Assembly: GCA_965231925.1 (NCBI GenBank)
Contig: OZ246894.1
Location: forward strand, 4,526,001-4,590,000
Length of the DNA stretch: 64,000 nucleotides
Reading direction: 5' to 3'
Origin: Poriferisodalis sp965231925
GTDB taxonomy: Bacteria > Actinomycetota > Acidimicrobiia > Acidimicrobiales > Poriferisodalaceae
The first letter of the stretch is position 1. Each line of letters begins with the position of its first letter. The notes under the pieces are model-generated. The model made no database searches. It had not been told where the DNA came from and saw nothing but the letters and a program-made list of their open reading frames with translations. Both the position numbers and the translations under genes were made by a program. This document shows positions 10,501-18,189 of the stretch, in pieces.

Positions 10501-13500
10501 TCACGCCCGTGTTCGCCGCCGCCGCGTCCAAAGCGATCGTCCAGTCCGACGCCGCCCCGCCGTCCACCACTATCGGCACCGCAATCGTCTCGCCGTCCAC
10601 CAAAACCCGAGACAGCGACACCGCGAAGTCCACACTTGAACCCTCGAACAGATCAGAACGCAACGGCGCTGTCGTCGTCAGATCGACCAACGTCGGATCG
10701 TTGTCGCGCAACGTGAACACCACCCGCCCGTCCGCAGGAGTGACCGCCAACGCCGGCTCGTTGCGATACACATAAGTCACCGTGCGGTCCGGCACATCAA
10801 CCGCGTCATCGAAGGGCTCCACACCCACATTCACCGAATCAGGATCACCCGCAGCCAGCACCGGCACGTCCGACGCCGCCAAAAACGACAAACCCGCCGG
10901 CAAAGACACAGCACTCACCACGCTGCCCAAATCCAAACCACCCGAAGGAACCACATCGGCGTCCGCGTTGAAATCGAAACTCAACGCGCTCACAACGCCC
11001 TCATCAGCAACCGCGGTCTCATCGCCGCCGCGATCGACCAGCGACACCGTCAACGCCGTCCCATGAGGATTCCCCACCCGAAACACCTCAGACACCCCAT
11101 ACAACGGCAGAAGCGACGTCCTCGCGGAAGCGGCAGTCACTATCGGAACGCTGTTGCCGTTGTCGCCCACCGCGACATTGCCAGCCGAACCCAGATACTG
11201 ATCCGGCGACTTCGCGCTCGTGCCGTCCGTCTTGGTGCCGGTCCACACCAGCGAAGCAGCCGACGGCGCCGAACCGGCCGCAGTGCGCCGACCGGCCTGA
11301 GCGGAGTTCGTCCATGTCCCCGACCAGAACCCCGAGTTGTTGGCCGCGGCCTGCGCGCCGTTCAGCCAGTACACCGCCACATCCGCGTCGGCGGACACGT
11401 TCGGGTCCATGCCCAGATGCGTCCGCGCATCCACCGTCGAGGTGGACCCCACCGCTGAGAACAGCGACGCATAGGACCGCACCGCCTGATGCGCACCCCC
11501 GGTGTGGCCGCCCCTAGCCGACGTCTGCACGAAACTGTCATAAACACCAATGTCGGTCGCGGTCGCGTCGCGGGTGTCCGCGGTCACGAACATCAACCGG
11601 AACTCGTCACCAGGATTCAACCCCGACGGCTTCAACGCCCAGTCATGAGGCACCACATACGAACCCGCCGCCGTCGATTTCAACGGACGGCGGAACACCG
11701 GCGACACCGCGAACAACGGGCGAGCCAAATTATTGGACCCAGCACCGAACGACACCGGATCGCTGTTCGAGCCCTTCTGACCCACCCGAACATTGCTCCC
11801 GCTGCCGAAATGCCCCGAAGCATGCTTGGACCCATCAGCATTCGTGCCCGTCGCCGGAGACGGATCCGACGCACCCGACGGCGCCACCCCCCCCGCCGCG
11901 TTCCGACGTCCCGACGCACCCGAGTTCGTCCACGTATTGGACCAGAACCCGCTGCTGTTCGCCGCCACCCGGCCGCCGTCCAGCCAGAACACCGGCACAT
12001 CACGATCCGCGGCATCGTTGGGGTCCATCCCCAGATGAGTGCGCGCGTCCACCGTCGAGGTCGACGCCAACGCCTGGAACCGCGCCGCGTACGGCCTGAT
12101 CGCGTCATGGGCGCCACCAGAATGCAAACCAGCCGCCGAACGGCGCACGAACTCGTCATACACGCTTATGTCAGAAGAACGAACATCCACAAAATCAGAC
12201 GTCAAAAACAACAGCCGGAACTCACCGCCAGGCGGCACCCCCTCAGGCGTCAACCCCCAATCCTCCGGGACATCCACCGAACCCGCAGCATTCAACGCAG
12301 GCGCCGGCAACACCCGAAACACCGGCGACACCCCATAGAGCGGCAACAAAGTCGCCGACGATGCATTGTTGCAATTGATTGGCTGATTGCCCGTGCCTGC
12401 GGGGCAGCCTGTAGCTACAAGATTACTCGGCGTACCTGTAGTGGTACTGCCCAGATACTGGTCTGCAGTGGACTTGTCTCCGAGTCCGCTGGTGCCGGTA
12501 TACACGTTGGACGTCGCGACCGAACCGGTCGGCACGACCCCGGCCGCGTTGCGCCGATCCGACTCACTCCAATTCTGCCAAGCACTGCCCACCCAGAAAA
12601 ACTGATTATCAGTAATGACCTGCGGGCCGTTCAGCCAATGGATCGGCGCGTCCAAGTCGCTCGGGTTGGACCAGTCCATGCCGGTGTGCACACGCGCGTT
12701 CACCGTCGCCGTCGAGCCCACCGTCTTGAACAGCGACGCATACGGCCTCACCGCGGAGTGCGCGCCGCCGGTATGGCTGCCCGACGCGGAAGCCTGCACG
12801 AACGCGTCGTAATCGGCGATGTCGCTGCTCGTCGCGTCACGCGTGCCCTGCGTCAAGAACAGCAACCGGAAATCGCCGCCGTCAGGACCGATCGAAGCAG
12901 GCCGCAACGGCCACGAGAACGGCACCGTATAAGACCCGTCCGCGTTCGCTGTCGGCGGATACGGCTCACCCACCCGAAACACCGGCGACACCCCATACAA
13001 CGAGAAACGGATGCTCGCGCTGAAGGCTATGTCCCGGATGTGGCGAATAGTCTGGCCGGCGACGCCTGCATAAGCCTGCGACCCCCCGCCGAGAGCCAGA
13101 TGAGCCAAATTACCAGAAAACGCGAGCCCGTCGTTGCGGGTGCCGGTCCAGACCACACGGGTTGTCGCGCGGTTGGCGCTGGTGCCAGGTATGCGGTTAT
13201 CGGGAACTTCGACGCCCGAAGCGTGGCGGCCCACCGACTCCCACCCGACCCCGGGCCTAGTCGATGCCGTCGGGCCGAACACCTGAGCAGTGCCCGCAGC
13301 GGCCCTGGGGCCGCCCACCCAATACACCGGCGCGTCGACATGCAACGGATCGTTGCGGTTCATGCCCAGATGGTCACGCGCGTCCACCGTGCTCGTGGAG
13401 CCCAGCACCCTGAAAAACGGCGCATACGCACGGATTGATTCATGCGCGCTGCTGCTCGCAGCCGACGCCCGCACGAAAGCGTCATAATCGGCGATGCTCG

Positions 13501-13870
13501 ACGAGCGCGCGTTGCGCCTCTCCTGAGTCACGAACATCAAACGAAACGAATCACCCGCACCCAGCCCCGACGGGATCAACTCCCAATCAGCGGGAACCGA
13601 CACCGACCCGTCCGTGTTCAACACCGGCGCAGCCGGCGTCTGCGCACCCGCAGAGGTCACACCCACCGGCGCCACCAACGCCAGCAACGAAGCCACCAGC
13701 CCCCACGCCAGCAGCCCGCACACAACACCGCGCACAGACCCCGGCCCGCGCCGCGCACCAGCCCGTGCCGCGCCCGACCCGCGACGACGCCCGAACGCCT
13801 GTGCTGCGTCTCGTTTCGCCGCGCCCGGCCCGCCGCTGCCGCGCCGCTCCCGCCGCCCCAGCGGGAGCAT
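4586..13870 (-). CDS. Giant secreted repeat protein (six unnamed ~200-residue repeats, Fn3-like domain, Calx-beta-like repeats)
   Basis: A single frame of about 3,094 residues. The N-terminus is Arg-rich and then has a hydrophobic signal-like segment (GVVCGLLAWGLVASLLALVA, about residues 47-66) ending at SAGAQ. Residues about 80-1620 hold six copies of a domain I cannot name, each beginning VPxxWxLxPxG and FRLxF(V/L)T, with conserved YDxFV, GGAHxA, HLGM, WLxG, FW and GVSxVF positions. A unique Calx-like segment separates copies four and five. A unique central region follows, then an Fn3-like domain (about 2210-2290), then six near-identical Calx-beta-like repeats of about 110 residues and a divergent last one ending TITDND. 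No LPXTG or C-terminal membrane anchor is seen, so it is likely secreted or surface-associated. The start is uncertain: ATG 13870 or GTG 13735 (cleaner signal peptide). Probably adhesion or matrix; unproven. Confidence 0.8.
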   Translation of the reverse strand: MLPLGRRERRGSGGPGAAKRDAAQAFGRRRGSGAARAGARRGPGSVRGVVCGLLAWGLVASLLALVAPVGVTSAGAQTPAAPVLNTDGSVSVPADWELIPSGLGAGDSFRLMFVTQERRNARSSSIADYDAFVRASAASSSAHESIRAYAPFFRVLGSTSTVDARDHLGMNRNDPLHVDAPVYWVGGPRAAAGTAQVFGPTASTRPGVGWESVGRHASGVEVPDNRIPGTSANRATTRVVWTGTRNDGLAFSGNLAHLALGGGSQAYAGVAGQTIRHIRDIAFSASIRFSLYGVSPVFRVGEPYPPTANADGSYTVPFSWPLRPASIGPDGGDFRLLFLTQGTRDATSSDIADYDAFVQASASGSHTGGAHSAVRPYASLFKTVGSTATVNARVHTGMDWSNPSDLDAPIHWLNGPQVITDNQFFWVGSAWQNWSESDRRNAAGVVPTGSVATSNVYTGTSGLGDKSTADQYLGSTTTGTPSNLVATGCPAGTGNQPINCNNASSATLLPLYGVSPVFRVLPAPALNAAGSVDVPEDWGLTPEGVPPGGEFRLLFLTSDFVDVRSSDISVYDEFVRRSAAGLHSGGAHDAIRPYAARFQALASTSTVDARTHLGMDPNDAADRDVPVFWLDGGRVAANSSGFWSNTWTNSGASGRRNAAGGVAPSGASDPSPATGTNADGSKHASGHFGSGSNVRVGQKGSNSDPVSFGAGSNNLARPLFAVSPVFRRPLKSTAAGSYVVPHDWALKPSGLNPGDEFRLMFVTADTRDATATDIGVYDSFVQTSARGGHTGGAHQAVRSYASLFSAVGSTSTVDARTHLGMDPNVSADADVAVYWLNGAQAAANNSGFWSGTWTNSAQAGRRTAAGSAPSAASLVWTGTKTDGTSAKSPDQYLGSAGNVAVGDNGNSVPIVTAASARTSLLPLYGVSEVFRVGNPHGTALTVSLVDRGGDETAVADEGVVSALSFDFNADADVVPSGGLDLGSVVSAVSLPAGLSFLAASDVPVLAAGDPDSVNVGVEPFDDAVDVPDRTVTYVYRNEPALAVTPADGRVVFTLRDNDPTLVDLTTTAPLRSDLFEGSSVDFAVSLSRVLVDGETIAVPIVVDGGAASDWTIALDAAAANTGVTWDAASGVVEFSGDGAQHAGLVFAAAADGTVEAGAEPIQVALGSDTEFDALSATNVGGGADPVLRTDTFTKRFTVDVLDVPAPVGVVQVPFEWDLKPDGVGAGGRFRLLFLTQDTRDATSSDIADYDAFVQASAAGDHTGGAHDAIREHASQFRALGSTGSVFAFEHLRMNPGSPHDPDVAVYWLNGSRVADSSETFWADTWENWGSGDRRNAAGTVPTGATETAFAFTGTHHDGRASTAASSRLGSANNPFAGNYRVSGSSRNPIGDTAESPTGSRPFYGVSAVFEVAAPAVRIVDVPHDWALNPDGVEPGDEFRLLFVTADGRDATSSDIGVYDAFVRASAAGGHTGGAHAAIVPFARHFRAVGSTSEVDAREHLGMNPGVEHHRDVAVYWLGGLRVAAGNAAFWSEGWENTPSRRDAAGLQVPGSRSHSQWVWTGTRSNGARHATNPLGSTRVQAGRHIRLGGAYKAIAHGDYPAADSFSLYGVSPVFRVGAPPDVTVSTCEAGVDCGTATVFVEEGSAAVVRVDVGHELTGSESTDITATSSDAAGVLLRGPDDLWMGYWPAQPCTVWTYDTYVLHEGVRRLLAVQVSPERVDAEGYATVTVSSADGFKQESRVKLDAHWYEECTGRRGRKVQSQAVQPATPEGSVTYLGRSASIGFGFDAADWAGYTSQVYTTRHKGWREIVVHAPRRCTTTGTTTPQSCGGPDRVYDVALTTTDTAVALPDIKVVVTPGLGRRDPQISPHCPNEYCLAVAEGATATYTVRNYIVPRPGEPITVTPRIIEGSGVTVAPASVSWTSADDFAELRTFTVTAAHDDDVHARDSLFRIGHDFSDSYVTDGRLADGEGRDEGWFGLAGTVVDDDKLTLSVTPVGGGDPLDEISLNSSAGGTASFEVRLSGPLVDCAGRDDDHCAESLFIRLQRVVSRTRVPADGVVTMVTRTVNGAVRTTPACDMPPSTLERHRQREAAAGRSTAGLACTAQVVYDRAPFTASVDGGGRHRELRRTVTADGWDTPIRVDLAMAADFGTSGSYDIALSLTGYWDHTHAGLTVPVVYGPTLTSTADDGFVDPDPPVGRHTPADPPAEQAVAIGVTQIADTAATIVWASQGDGVQYQIGWYPSPGIPRIKYASTDGTEHRITGLDPETGYKVFVIAYRGAEILDTHTITVTTLADGQTEQSAVTLAPDREQQKQETAVPAISVTAGSDVTEGSPAQFTLTASPPPAADLDVTVTVAQNGDWGATAGARTVTIPAAGSVTLPVPTADDDADEADGSITATVSTGNGYTVSATHSTATVAVADDDATAPVVPVISVTAAGGVTEGGDAVFTVTASPPPAADLPVSVTVAQSGDWGAAAGVRTVTIGTAGTATLTIGTADDDTDEADGSITATVNTASGYTVSPTAGAATVAVADDDTTAPATPVISITAAAGVTEGSDAVFTVTASPAPAADLDVTLTVTADGNHGAATGQQTVTIPAAGSVTVTVATADDSTDEADGTVTATLDTPAAGAGYTVSATASAAAVDVEDDDEPTISITAAAAVTEGSPAAFTVTADIAPHADLDVTVTVTADGSYGATTGTRTVTIAAGATSAALTVATAGDSTDEPDGTVTATLDAPAAGYTVSSTARTATVDVADDDVPEISIAAGSGVTEGSPASFTLTASPAPHAALDVTVTVTADGSYGAAAGTRTVTIAAGATSAALSVATAGDSADEPDGSVTATLDAPAAAAGYTVSSTASAATVAVADDDVPQISVTAAAAVTEGSPASFTVAADIAPHADLDVTLTVTAAGDYGAATGARTVTIAAGATSAAFAVATAGDSADEDDGSVTATLDAPAAGAGYTVSSTARTATVAVADDDEPASGTKLSVAVSDASAAEGAVVAVEIRLSHASARETRIRWNTATAWHLLDDRAHSWDYAAEFGELTFAPGVTAMTAHIWLEDDSIKEPDEHFVIEAYLPRSWYRPDATGTITITDND
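4930..6925 (-). repeat. Tandem Calx-beta-like repeats within the giant gene
   Basis: Six consecutive repeats of roughly 320-335 bases. Each encodes an I-S-(V/I)-T-A start, VTEGS, a DLDVTVTV strand, G-x-x-G-A-x-x-G-x-x-TVTI, a D-x-x-D-E-x-D-G acidic turn and GYTVS, closing with VAVADDD. The nucleotide similarity between copies is high enough for recombination or assembly collapse. Confidence 0.8.
9010..13630 (-). repeat. Six copies of an unnamed ~200-residue domain within the giant gene
   Basis: Six dispersed copies (four consecutive, a spacer of about 250 residues, then two more). Shared positions are FRLLF(V/L)T, (R)DATSSDI, YDAFV, SA, H-x-GGAH, A-x-x-F, GST-x-x-V, HLGM, D-x-DV-x-V-YWL-x-G, FW-x-x-x-W-x-N, R-x-x-AG, TGT-x-x-DG, LGS and (L/F)YGVS-x-VF. 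Copies differ more than the Calx-beta array, so this expansion is older. I know of related unnamed sequences in other Acidimicrobiia-like proteins but no family name. Confidence 0.75.
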
Positions 13871-13891
13871 CACACGCCGATCAGCAGAGAA

Positions 13892-13904
13892 GGGGGGGGG
13901 GGGG
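13892..13904. repeat. 13-G homopolymer at the 5' end of the giant gene
   Basis: Thirteen consecutive G on the plus strand (C on the coding strand), 22 bases upstream of the ATG at 13870. An upstream ATG (13913-13911) preceded by AAGTGAG opens a frame that runs ATG AGT TTG into the tract. With 13 C it stops at a TGA ten codons later; with 12 or 15 C it would read straight into the giant protein. The rest of 13871-14162 holds no convincing gene. Confidence 0.85.
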
Positions 13905-14162
13905 CAAACTCATCACACGCTCACTTCGACAACTCGAACCCGGCACACCCGCACGCCCTGCCACAAGCAGTCCCTGCCCAAGCCGGCGCGATTCGGGCCA
14001 AAATCACAACCCCAAAATCTACACCCACCCACCACCCCAACGAACCCCCAAGACACAGCGACGGTCACAGGCGCCACGTTCTGGTTCGCGGGCGACGACA
14101 CCTTCAAGTTGTTCAACTCGTCATTCGTGGCGGAGATGCCGTGAGGGCGCCTGCCGCCGGGC

Positions 14163-15416
14163 TCAGGCGGGGGCGGGAATCTCGGTGAAACTGAGCCAGG
14201 GATGCAGCGCTTCGGGCACCGCAATGGAGCCGTCGGCACGCTGGTGGTTCTCCATGATGAACACGAGCGTGCGGCCGACGGCGCACGCCGTGCCGTTCAG
14301 GGTGTGGACCAGGCCGGTTCCGTCGTCGTCCGTCCAGCGGGTACCGAGGCGCCGGGCCGAGTAGTCGGTGTAGTTCGAGCACGACGTGACCTCGCGGTAT
14401 GCCCGTTCCGACGGCAGCCACACCTCGAGGTCATACTTCTTGGCCGCGGCGGCCCCCAGGTCGCCCGCTGCCACATTGATAACCCGGTAGGGCAGGTCGA
14501 GCGAGCCGACGATCTCTTCCTGGATGGCCCGCAAGGCCTCCAGCTCGTCCCAGCTCGTGTCCGAGTCGCAGAACGAGAACATCTCGACCTTGTCGAATTG
14601 ATGCACCCGGAAGATGCCGCGGGTGTCCTTGCCGTACGTGCCGGCCTCGCGCCGGAAGCACGACGAGAACCCCGCATAGCGCAGCGGCAGCTCGGTCCGG
14701 GCCAACCGCTCGCCCCGGTGAAGGCCGGCCAGCGCCACCTCTGACGTCCCGATGAGGAACAGGTCGTCGCCGTCGATCTCGTACACTTGGTGACGGTCTG
14801 CGGGGAAAAACCCGGCCTCCACCATCAATTCCTCGCGCACGAGCACCGGCGGCACCACCGGCATGAAGCCGTTGCGCTCCAGCAGATCCATCGTCCACTG
14901 CACGAGGGCGAATTCCAACCGCACTGCGGCACCCTTGAGGTAGGCGAACCGCGAGCCGCTGTTGCGAGCCCCGCTCTCGGCGTCGACCAGGCCGGTCAGC
15001 GCACCGATCTCGGCGTGGTCATGGGCGGGCGGCTCGCCTCGTTCCCCCACCTCGTACACCTTCTCGAAGCTCTCCTCGCCGCCGGAGGGCACATCGGCCG
15101 CGGCTGGGTTGGGGACCTGCAGCGCCAGCTCGGTTCGTCGCTCAGCGGCTTCGCGCTCTGCGGCCTCAAGACGCTCTACCTCTTCCTTGAGGCGTCCGGC
15201 TTCGGCGATCTTCGCCGGGCGATCGTCGGGGGCCGCGCGGCCGATGTCGCGAGACGCGGCATTCTGAGCAGCCCGCGCCTCCTCGGCTTGGTGGGTCACC
15301 GATCTCCACGTCTCGTCGGCTTTGAGCACCTCGGAGATGAGATCGGCTGCGACGCCCTTGCGAACTGCGCCGTCGCGGTACGCAGCGTCGTCACGAAGCC
15401 GGCGAAGGTCGATCAC
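14163..15416 (-). CDS. serS: Seryl-tRNA synthetase
   Basis: Class II aminoacyl-tRNA synthetase that charges tRNA-Ser (and tRNA-Sec, relevant to the selenoprotein at 18387). The GTG start at 15416 gives a 417-residue protein beginning VIDLRRLRDD, the usual N-terminus; a longer frame to 15476 only adds arginine-rich sequence. An N-terminal coiled-coil arm (about residues 25-105) is followed by the class II core: motif 2 at FRREAGTYGKDTRG and motif 3 at GTACAVGRTLVFIMENHQ. It lies convergent with the giant gene and divergent from the permease gene, 83 bases apart. Confidence 0.95.
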   Translation of the reverse strand: MIDLRRLRDDAAYRDGAVRKGVAADLISEVLKADETWRSVTHQAEEARAAQNAASRDIGRAAPDDRPAKIAEAGRLKEEVERLEAAEREAAERRTELALQVPNPAAADVPSGGEESFEKVYEVGERGEPPAHDHAEIGALTGLVDAESGARNSGSRFAYLKGAAVRLEFALVQWTMDLLERNGFMPVVPPVLVREELMVEAGFFPADRHQVYEIDGDDLFLIGTSEVALAGLHRGERLARTELPLRYAGFSSCFRREAGTYGKDTRGIFRVHQFDKVEMFSFCDSDTSWDELEALRAIQEEIVGSLDLPYRVINVAAGDLGAAAAKKYDLEVWLPSERAYREVTSCSNYTDYSARRLGTRWTDDDGTGLVHTLNGTACAVGRTLVFIMENHQRADGSIAVPEALHPWLSFTEIPAPA

Positions 15417-15499
15417 GCCGGGTGAAGCTACCGGCCTTGCACGCCGCCGGTGAGCTGCCGCAGCTTGCGCGCGCACTCGTGGACGGCAAGCATCGCCGG

Positions 15500-17266
15500 A
15501 TGGGAGAACACGCGCCGACGCCTGACCGGCACATCCGTTACGAAGCCGACGACAAGCCCCCGCTGCCGCTCACGGCTGGACTGGGCTTGCAGTTCGCCGT
15601 ACTCGCCATCGCCGGCATCGTGCTGACGCCCGCCATCGTCGTGCGAGCCGCCGGCGGCACCGATGAGTATCTGACGTGGGCGGTGTTCGCTGCAGCTGCG
15701 ATCAGCGGCGTCAGCACCATCGCCCAAGCGGTCCGATTCGGGCGCATCGGCGCCGGCTATGTGCTGCTGATGGGGACCTCCGGCGCGTTCATTGCCGTGT
15801 GCGTCACCGCCTTGGCAGAGGGCGGTCCGGGTCTGCTGGCCACCCTCGTCGTTGCGTCCTCGCTGTTCCAGTTCCTGCTCGCCGCGAAGCTGTCGCTGTT
15901 TCGGCGGCTGCTGACGCCGACCGTGGCAGGGACCGTGGTGATGCTGATCGCGGTCACCGTGATGCCGCTCATCTTCGACATGGTGGCTGCGTCGCCCCAG
16001 GGCAGTGCTGCGGCGAGTGCCCCCGTCAGCGCGCTGGTCGCCATGGGCGTCATCGTCGTCATCGCGCTGAAGGCATCGGGCACCCTGCGGCTGTGGGCGC
16101 CGGTGATCGGCATCGTGGCCGGATCGATCGTTGCGGCGCTTTTCGGGCTGTACGACTTCGACCGGGTCGCTGAGGCGGGCTGGATCGGGCTGCCGGACGG
16201 CGGCTGGCCCGGCTTCGACTTCACCTTCGGCGGCGAGTTCTGGCGCCTGCTCCCCGCGTTCGTGTTCGTCACGCTGATTGGCGCCGTCGAGACCATCGGC
16301 GACTCAGTGGCCATCCAGCGCGTGTCATGGCGCCGGCCCCGGGCAGTCGACTACCGATCGGTGCAAGGCGCCGTGGCCGCCGACGGCGCCGGCAACTTGC
16401 TGTCGGGACTGGCGGGAACCGTGCCCAACACGACGTACTCCACCAGCATCTCCATCACCGAACTGACCGGTGTGGCAGCGCGCCGGGTCGGCGTGGCCAT
16501 CGGCATTTCGTTCATCGTGATGGCATTCGTGCCCAAAATGCTGGCCCTCGTGCTGGCGGTGCCCGATGCGGTGGTCGCGGCATACGCGACCGTGTTGCTG
16601 GCGCTGCTGTTCGTGGTGGGCATGAAGATCGTGATCGCCGACGCCACCGATTACCGCCGCGGGCTGATCGCAGGCTTCTCCTTCTGGATCGGCGTCGGCT
16701 TCCAGAACAACCAGATTTTCCCTGAGTACCTGACGGGTGTCGCCGGCGGCTTCCTGGAGAACGGCATGACGGCCGGCGGGCTGACAGCGATTGTCCTGAC
16801 GCTGTTCACCGAGGTCACACAAGCACGGCCGCAACGATTGCGCGGCGAGCTGGCGGCCTCGGCATTGCCGCAGGTTCGCGTCTTCCTGGGCCGCTTTGCC
16901 GACCGCAACGGCTGGAACCGCGCGATGGCGGATCGTCTCGATGCCGTGGCCGAAGAGGCACTGCTGACGATGATCGACGCCGAACGGCCTGAAGGCGCGG
17001 ACGGGCATCGTTCCCTGCGTCTGACCGCAAGCAAGCAGAACGGTCGTGCCGTGCTCGAATTCGTCGCAGCTGCGAGCGGCGACAACATCGAGGACCGGCT
17101 TGCGGTGCTGGATTCGCACAGCATCGAGCGTCCCGTCGAACGAGATCTCTCGCTGCGGGTGCTCCAGCATCACGCCGCATCGGTGACTCATCAGCAATAT
17201 CACGAGGTGGACATCGTGACCGTCCACGTCGACGTGCCCGATCCCGAGATGCCCACCGAGGCATGA
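15500..17266 (+). CDS. NCS2-family nucleobase (xanthine/uracil) permease with C-terminal cytoplasmic extension
   Basis: A membrane transporter of about 588 residues from the ATG at 15500. Many hydrophobic helices start at about residue 20; VPNTTYSTSISITELTGVA is the NCS2 signature region with the conserved N-T-T-Y-S-x-x-I. The C-terminal 120 residues are soluble and resemble a small ATPase-like regulatory tail (ALLTMIDAERPEGADG and DLSLRVLQHHAASVTH), unusual for simple permeases. The family moves xanthine, uric acid or uracil with a cation; the exact base is unknown. The last 51 bases before the final motif are duplicated at 18313 (92% identical), part of the rearrangement downstream. An upstream in-frame start at 15422 exists but lacks support. 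Confidence 0.85.
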   Translation: MGEHAPTPDRHIRYEADDKPPLPLTAGLGLQFAVLAIAGIVLTPAIVVRAAGGTDEYLTWAVFAAAAISGVSTIAQAVRFGRIGAGYVLLMGTSGAFIAVCVTALAEGGPGLLATLVVASSLFQFLLAAKLSLFRRLLTPTVAGTVVMLIAVTVMPLIFDMVAASPQGSAAASAPVSALVAMGVIVVIALKASGTLRLWAPVIGIVAGSIVAALFGLYDFDRVAEAGWIGLPDGGWPGFDFTFGGEFWRLLPAFVFVTLIGAVETIGDSVAIQRVSWRRPRAVDYRSVQGAVAADGAGNLLSGLAGTVPNTTYSTSISITELTGVAARRVGVAIGISFIVMAFVPKMLALVLAVPDAVVAAYATVLLALLFVVGMKIVIADATDYRRGLIAGFSFWIGVGFQNNQIFPEYLTGVAGGFLENGMTAGGLTAIVLTLFTEVTQARPQRLRGELAASALPQVRVFLGRFADRNGWNRAMADRLDAVAEEALLTMIDAERPEGADGHRSLRLTASKQNGRAVLEFVAAASGDNIEDRLAVLDSHSIERPVERDLSLRVLQHHAASVTHQQYHEVDIVTVHVDVPDPEMPTEA

Positions 17267-17280
17267 GGACCCAGCGGGCA

Positions 17281-17337
17281 CCGCAGGGGTCGCATCGTTC
17301 GGAATCGGTCCAGAACACCATCGAAGTGTCCATTGTC
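17281..17337 (-). pseudogene. Fragment of the cytochrome oxidase subunit IV gene 3' end
   Basis: Reads MDTSMVFWTDSERCDP on the minus strand, against MGTSMVFWTDPAGCDL at the C-terminus of the intact ctaF gene (21443-21826). About 45 of 57 bases agree by eye. It sits 15 bases after the permease stop, so the permease and ctaF tails may once have been convergent neighbours before about 4 kb was inserted. Confidence 0.6.
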
Positions 17338-17370
17338 GCTGACGGGCATGGCAGCCATGGCGGCTATACC

Positions 17371-17432
17371 TGTTGCAAACCGACATTGTGAGGTGTTGCA
17401 AACTGACATCACAGAGTGTTGCAAACCGACAT
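17371..17432 (+). repeat. Three direct repeats (iterons) with 23-bp period upstream of the ATPase gene
   Basis: TGTTGCAAACYGACAT occurs at 17371, 17394 and 17417, exactly 23 bp apart, ending 28 bp before the GTG start at 17460. The regular spacing, about two helical turns, suggests a protein-binding operator. Only position 11 varies within the 16-base core. The other DUF4143 ATPase gene has two 22-bp-spaced repeats of different sequence in the same place. Confidence 0.8.
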
Positions 17433-17459
17433 TTCACTTGCGACAGCTACGCTCGCAGC

Positions 17460-18176
17460 GTGGACGACTACTTGGAACGCCTCGCTGACCCGCTGATCGC
17501 GGAGTTGCTCGGGGCGCTGCCGGCTGTCTCGCTCGTTGGTCCGAGAGCGGCTGGCAAGACGACAACGGCCGCCCGGCACGCCAGCGCCATCGTCCATCTG
17601 GATCGTCCCGCAGAGGCCGGGGTCGTGGCTGCCGACCCGGACACGGCGCTCGACGGGCTCGTGCCGCCGATCCTGCTTGACGAATGGCAGGAGGTGCCCG
17701 ACGTTCTCGGCGCAGTCAAGCGGGCGTGTGACCGTGATCGCCGACCGGGCCGCTTCATCCTGACCGGATCAGTGCGAGCCGAGACTGACCACCGGACATG
17801 GCCAGGCACCGGCATCACCGAGACAGGGGCAATGCGCGACGGCGACCTCCTCGGCCGTCTCCTGGAGACGTTTGTCGTCGCCCAGCTCCGCTCGCAAACC
17901 GCCGTCAGCGAGCATCGCTGCACACTGCACCACCTGCGCCAGCACAACGGCCGGCACGAAATCGATGTCGTCATCGAACTCGACTCCGGCCACATCATCG
18001 GCATCGAAGTCAAGGCAACTGCCGCCCCGTCACGCGGCGACGCCCGACACCTCGCTTGGCTGCAGAGCGAAGAAGACGACCGGTTCCTCGCGGGCCTCGT
18101 CCTGCACACCGGCCCAGGCACCGTGCCGCTCGGAGACCGCCTGTGGGCAGCACCCATCAGCACCCTATGGGCCTGA
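17460..18176 (+). CDS. AAA-type ATPase with DUF4143, internally shortened
   Basis: A 238-residue product from the GTG at 17460. The N-terminus has a Walker A motif (GPRAAGKTT) and a Walker B-like LLDEWQEVP, then GRFILTGSV. The frame next jumps to a distal part (LGRLLETFVVAQL, ending in GIEVKATAAPSRGDARHL and the tail of DUF4143). Full-length family members, such as the one at 34309, are about 400 residues; roughly 150-170 residues between the sensor region and the C-terminal nuclease-like domain are missing here without a frameshift. It may be a nonfunctional internal deletion. The family is of unknown biological role. Confidence 0.7.
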   Translation: MDDYLERLADPLIAELLGALPAVSLVGPRAAGKTTTAARHASAIVHLDRPAEAGVVAADPDTALDGLVPPILLDEWQEVPDVLGAVKRACDRDRRPGRFILTGSVRAETDHRTWPGTGITETGAMRDGDLLGRLLETFVVAQLRSQTAVSEHRCTLHHLRQHNGRHEIDVVIELDSGHIIGIEVKATAAPSRGDARHLAWLQSEEDDRFLAGLVLHTGPGTVPLGDRLWAAPISTLWA

Positions 18177-18189
18177 CACCCGCCCGAAT

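Noticed and set aside
6800..10639. A plus-strand open frame of about 1,279 codons opposite the giant gene
   Set aside because: It is antisense to the repeat gene and consists of low-complexity Arg/Gly/His sequence, expected from the mirrored codon bias of a high-GC gene.
17371..17432. CRISPR array
   Set aside because: The repeats are 16 bases with 7-base gaps, not CRISPR dimensions, and there are no cas genes.
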